Assembly (NCBI RefSeq): GCF_963082655.1
Contig: NC_081555.1
Coordinates: forward strand, 181,142,151-181,206,150
Length of the DNA: 64,000 nt
DNA from: Stomoxys calcitrans
Lineage: Eukaryota > Arthropoda > Insecta > Diptera > Muscidae
Direction of reading: 5' to 3'
In this document: piece after piece, positions 59,285 through 64,000 of the stretch
Numbering within the stretch: the first letter of the stretch is position 1
Layout: each line of letters starts with the position of its first letter
The notes under the pieces: generated by a model
Told to the model about the DNA's origin: nothing
Database searches by the model: none
Seen by the model: only the letters and a program-made list of their open reading frames with translations
Translations under genes and position numbers: made by a program

Positions 59285-59438
59285 CGTGAGAGCCGGTAGA
59301 TATATCTCTTCGAAATTTGAAATGAGGCCTTAGGTTGTCCGGGCGCCTCTTGGGAAGCCTCTAAATTTGGTCACTTCAGCATTTCGATAAATTGTTCAGG
59401 CTGTCAAATCTTCATTTGTGGTCCGATTTTTAAAATTC

Positions 59439-60089
59439 TTTTTATGCCCACCACCGTAGGATAGGGGGTATATTTTTTACAACACATCGAAATATCATTT
59501 TCCTACAAAGTGTATATATTTCGGATCGTCGTAAAACTCTAAGACGATTTAACGATGTCCGTGTATCCGTCCGTCTGTTGTAAACACTCTACAGCCTTCA
59601 AAAATTGAGATATTGAGCTGAAATTTGGCACATATACGTCTTTTTGATGTATGCTGGTTAAGTTTTTGAACGGGCCAAATAGGATCATTTTTGGATATAG
59701 CTGCTATATAGACCGATTTTCCGATAAAGGGTCTGAAGCCTATAAAAGCTTTATTTTTTTAACCGATTTTGCAGAAATTTGAAAAAATGAGTAGTTTTAG
59801 GCCTCCTAACATAGGATATAAATGTGGTTCAGATCGGATTTTATTTAGATATAGCTGCCATTTAGACCGATCTGCCGATAAAGGGTCTGAAACCCATAAA
59901 AGCTTTATTTTTTAGCGGATTTCAATAAAATTTAAAACAGTGAGTATTTTTAGGCCTGCCAACTTTAGACCTAAATATAGTTCAGATCGGCCTATATTTA
60001 GATATAGCTGCCATATAGACCTATCTCCCGATAGAGGGTCTGAAGCACATAAAAGCTTTATTTTTTTAACCGATGCCTTTTTACTTGTT
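59439..60089 (+). mobile_element. Modular repeat element, family B (palindrome lost)
   Basis: Head TATGCCCACCACCGTAGG, TCCGTCCGTCTGTTG, three modules, and end GATGCCTTTTTACTTGTT without the palindromic tail. Confidence 0.78.
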
Positions 60090-60129
60090 ACTCTTAGAGC
60101 CACTGCAAGCACATTTATTTATTACTGGT

Positions 60130-60520
60130 GAATTTCATAGAAATCGGTCTAGATTTAGATATAGCTGCCATATATGTATATGGCCCGATTTTGACTTCTA
60201 GAGCCACTGCAAGAGCATTTAATACACCAGTATTGTCAAAATTGGACATACCGCTTTCCTCTACCACAATATATAAGAAGTTTGGTCAAAATCGGTTCAG
60301 ATTTAGATGTAACTCCCATATATATGTTCGTCAGGTTTTCGGTTATCTGCATTTATGTTGTCATTTGTCAACCGTATGTATTGCCCGAAATTTGAAACGG
60401 ATTGTTTAATAACTCATCTGAAAAGATTCGCCGAAGTCCATCAAAATTGGTTCGGAATTAGATATAGTTCCCACTTTGTACCTATAGGGTAGGCGTAGGG
60501 TATTATAAAGTCGGTACCGC
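60130..60520. repeat. Family C module fragment
   Basis: TAGATATAGCTGCCATATAT modules, ending at AGGGTATTATAAAGTCGG, the mirror of the family C head at 52825. Confidence 0.55.
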
Positions 60521-61836
60521 CCGAAATGATTCGAAACCATTTTCGCCCGAAAGGGGTATTTGGGAATTTTTGTAAAAGAATACGGGCAGAATTTTTGGTG
60601 TTCAAAGGACTACTTGAAATTTTGCTCTTTGTCTCGCTAACACCTCAGCTCTAATCAATTTAAATTTCAAAGAGATATCTCTACCCGTTCTCACACGGCA
60701 TATTTTTTTTTTCGATTTCCTCTCACTGTGTGACGTCGTCTCTAAAATACGCAGGAATATTTGTAATTGCCATATCATTCCAATCGGATGTTCGGGTAAC
60801 GGATTTGGTTTCAATCCCAGACCCTCCAAATGTTCATTGACCTTCTTAAAGCCAATCTCATCATTGTTGGCAATTGTTGTGTTCTTTTCTTTTGGTAGAA
60901 TGAAGTTCCTTTAAATTGCTTGCAATTGAGTTGTGTAGTGACACTCATACTCAGCTGGCCCATATCGAGCAGATTAGCAACATTCATGCGGCATATTGCG
61001 AAATGTGGTAGTTGCAGGAGTTATTTTTTTTTTGCATTGGCTCAGTTTTGCCCTCCACGGCTGGCATTAATTGTTTATGGCATGCTGGTCACGCCCACTT
61101 GGCTGGCTTGTTCTTTTCATGGATGTGAAGCGATGCAGAAATCATAACTGCCATACTTTGATTCGCATTTTTTGTGCTCCAAGAGTTTCTCATTTCACAA
61201 GAGACACTTGTCGTGAAGAGTGCTTCACAGAAATCAAATAAAAATGCAATAAAAGAGAGATTTTTTTCCACAACCAGTCGCTGTGTGGGACTGTTGAATG
61301 CATGAGGGCATAATAAGCTATTTAAGGATTTTAATTTTTGTTATATTTTGTTTCAATAATCACAGGCTAGAGAATGTCATGTGCCAATGTGGTCTGTTGA
61401 ATTGTAATTAGGCCCGCAATGTAATTAATAGGCTACCACTAGCCAGCGTTATATAAGTAGCGGTCGCATAGAGAAACGTTTTTTATAAATTAAGGGCGTA
61501 AGGAAAAACTAAAGTCAGACAGAGCTTGCGATATATTACAGCACTCCATGATATAATGCTAGTTCTAATCAAATAGAATACATTTAGGTGATCTATCACA
61601 TGGATAACTGCAAATTTTACACTTGCTGCAAAAAGGCTATGTAATATTTAATGAAGATCGATCTAAATTGTGTCTAATACAGTTGCCGAAGTACCATTCC
61701 CCTCAAAGATATAGTGTATGGGAATTATATTTAAAATAATCCAGTTTCATTCAAATGAATCAAATTGAATTCTATAGGAATGAGATTATAATTTGTATTA
61801 AAATCTTGTAATTGCTGTTCTTAGATAATTTGAAAG
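60521..61836. other. No gene seen
   Basis: Unique-looking sequence; open frames of 60-75 codons without motifs or splice support. Confidence 0.45.
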
Positions 61837-63174
61837 TTTTTAAACCCTCCACCAAAGGATGGGGGTATACTAAATTCGTCATTCTGTTTGTAACACCTCG
61901 AAATATGCATCTGAGACCCCATAAAGTATATATATTCTTGATCGTCGAGACATTTTATGTCGGTCTAAACAAGTCCGTCCTTCTGTCTGTCGAAAGCACA
62001 CCAATTTTTGAAGGAGTAAGCCAGTCGCTTGAAATTTTGCAAAAATGCTTCTTATTGGTGTAGGTCGGTTGGGATTGAAAATGGGCCAAATCGGCCCATG
62101 CTTTGATATAGCTGCCATATAAACCGATCTTGGGTCTTGACTTCTAGAGCGTCTAGAGGGCGCAATTTCTATCCGATTTGACTGAAATTTTGCACGTGGA
62201 GTTTTGGTACCACTTCCAAAAACTGTACTAAGTATGGTTATAATCGGTCTATAACCTGGTATAGCTTATATGGTACCTGGTATAGCTTTTGCACATAGTG
62301 TTTTAATAACACTTCCAATTACTGTACTAAGTATGGTTCAAATCGGTCCATAACCTGATATAGCTGCCATACAAACCGATCTTGGGATCTTGAGTTCTTG
62401 AGCCTCTAGATAGCGCAATTTGACTGAAATTTTACTCATAGTGTTTTGATATCACTTCCAACAACTGTACGAAGTATGCTTCAAATCGGTCCATAACCTG
62501 ATATAGTTGCCATATAAACCGATCTTGGGTCTTGACTTCTTGAGCTTTTAGAAGACGGAATTCTTATCCGATTTGACTGAAATTTTGCACATAGTGTTTT
62601 GATATCACTTCCAACAACTGTGCGAAGTGTGGTTCAAATCGGTCCATAACCTGATATAGCTGCAATATAAACCGATCTTGGGTCTGGACTTCTTGAGCTT
62701 TTAGAGGGCGCAATTCCTATCCGATTTGGCTATAATTTTGCACGTGGTGTTTTGGTATCACTTCCAACATTTATGCGAAATATGGTCCAAATCGGTTTAT
62801 ACCCTGATATAGCTGCCATATAAACCGATCTGAGGTCTTGAGTTCTTGAGCCTCTAGAGAGCGCAATTCTCATCCGATTTGGCACAACTTTTGTACAACG
62901 GCTTCTCCCATGCCCTACAACACACGTGTGCAAAATGGTCTGAACCGATCTATAGCTTGACACAGCTCCCATATAAACCGATCTTCCGATTTTGCATCTT
63001 GAGCCCCGAATCGGACTATAACTTGATATAGCTCTTCCCCCTCCTCCTCCGTCCATATTCATGATTCGTTGTTTGCCTAAAAAGAGATACTGCGCAAAGA
63101 ACTCGACAGATGCGATCCATGGTGGAGAGTATATAAGATTCGGTCCGGCCGAACTTAGCACACTCTTAATTGTT
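61837..63174 (+). mobile_element. Modular repeat element, family A (complete)
   Basis: Head TAAACCCTCCACCAAAGG, TCCGTCCTTCTGTCTGTCG, about six modules, ATGGTGGAGAGTATATAAG, CGGTCCGGCCGAACTTAGC. Confidence 0.86.
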
Positions 63175-64000
63175 AAATACAATATTATATATGAAACTGG
63201 TAATATGAAACACCACATTTGAGCTCCAATTTTTGCCATGTAATAATTCTCAGTACCAATGTCGACCTAGAACAGTTGATAACAAGGAATTAGCGAATCT
63301 ACACTGCACGTTAAGCTATAATTACAGTTAGAAAATGTTTTCAATTAAGCAATAAGAGGAACCCGTTTGACGCGAACCTGTTAAGGTGACATGCAACTAA
63401 TATTTTTAATAAACGCCTAAAATGCAATAGACCGCAACAGCATTTTTGCAGTATGCATACACGAAATACAAAAAAAAAATCTAAAAAAAAAATTATGTTT
63501 ATTTAAAAGTATATGATTGCTGTGTTTTATTTCAGTAATATCCGCTACTCGGTTATCGTTATCTTTTATCGCCTGATATCGATAGCTATCCAGCACAACT
63601 TTGCTGGATAGCTATCGATATCATTGCAGCTGACTTGCAATGGATAGAATTAAAAAAAAATTATTAATAGAAATAATAGACAAATTTATAAAAAACTCTT
63701 AGGGTTAATCCATTTTGTATTTGAGTTGATGGCATGTGTTTTTATTCAGAGGCTATTACCACATGACTTGCTAGTTCTTTTGGAATTAAAGTAGTTGATT
63801 TAAAAGGGGAATAACCTTTCTTACCACAGCCCTTAGGCTAATCGAATCGATTAGTTTTCTATATGCCAGACACACCTTGTTGATGACTAACAATGAAATA
63901 CGTTGTAATGAAAATGTAAATTTCATGAAATTATACATCTCAGATCAGTCGGCTTAGTAATTAAATACCAATGTCTATCTACTGCATTAGACATTTATAA
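63175..64000. other. Right-end intergenic sequence
   Basis: AT-rich; contains the DRE hairpin at 63575-63622. No coding frame supported. Confidence 0.45.
63575..63622. promoter_or_regulatory. Perfect hairpin with two TATCGATA sites
   Basis: 21-base arms (63575-63595 and 63602-63622) with a 6-base loop. Each arm carries TATCGATA, the DREF (DRE) core, overlapping the CGATA motif bound by BEAF-32 in Drosophila. May mark a promoter or boundary just right of the window; function is inference. Confidence 0.6.

Overview
This window is nuclear DNA of a higher fly, most likely a muscid (Stomoxys/Musca type). The host genes carry short GT-AG introns. The protein sequences are dipteran. The rest is packed with dispersed repeats headed TATACCCTCCACC and tailed GTTCGGCCCGGCCGAACTTA...ACTTGTT, a style I associate with muscid genomes. 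The species call is inference.

Only two host genes can be supported. The first, on the + strand from 1 to 10763, is the 3' part of the fly Usp2 ubiquitin-specific protease. It has eight exons, phase-consistent splice sites, a complete catalytic domain and a terminal TAA; its 5' end lies outside the window. The second, on the - strand from 32170 down to 22361, is a seven-exon secreted carboxylesterase with an intact Ser-Glu-His triad. It has one in-frame TGA where the family has Trp, just before the oxyanion-hole HGGG. The genes are convergent, about 11.6 kb apart.

The rest is mobile or repetitive. By my segment tally, roughly two-fifths of the window is one superfamily of modular repeats (families A, B and a divergent C). 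Each full copy has a TATACCC head, a (T/C)CCGTCYGTC-rich stretch, a tandem array of modules about 150-155 bp long, an inverted copy of the head near the far end, and a palindromic tail. They sit within introns of both genes, close to splice sites, and nest in one another. In esterase intron 1 the CCGT-rich part of one copy has grown into a 1.75 kb minisatellite.

Other elements: a young, internally deleted gypsy-type (errantivirus-like) LTR element with TATA target duplications and a residual env reading frame (18363-20754); an RTE/CR1-type LINE wreck with a triplicated segment (37860-41310); several 3' fragments of a second LINE with RNase H and a Cys/His tail; tRNA-derived SINEs; three mariner-type MITE copies; and an unassigned 150 bp inverted-repeat element (54477-54626). 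From 41.3 kb to the right end I see no host gene. Near the right edge is a 21-bp-arm hairpin containing two TATCGATA (DRE-type) sites.
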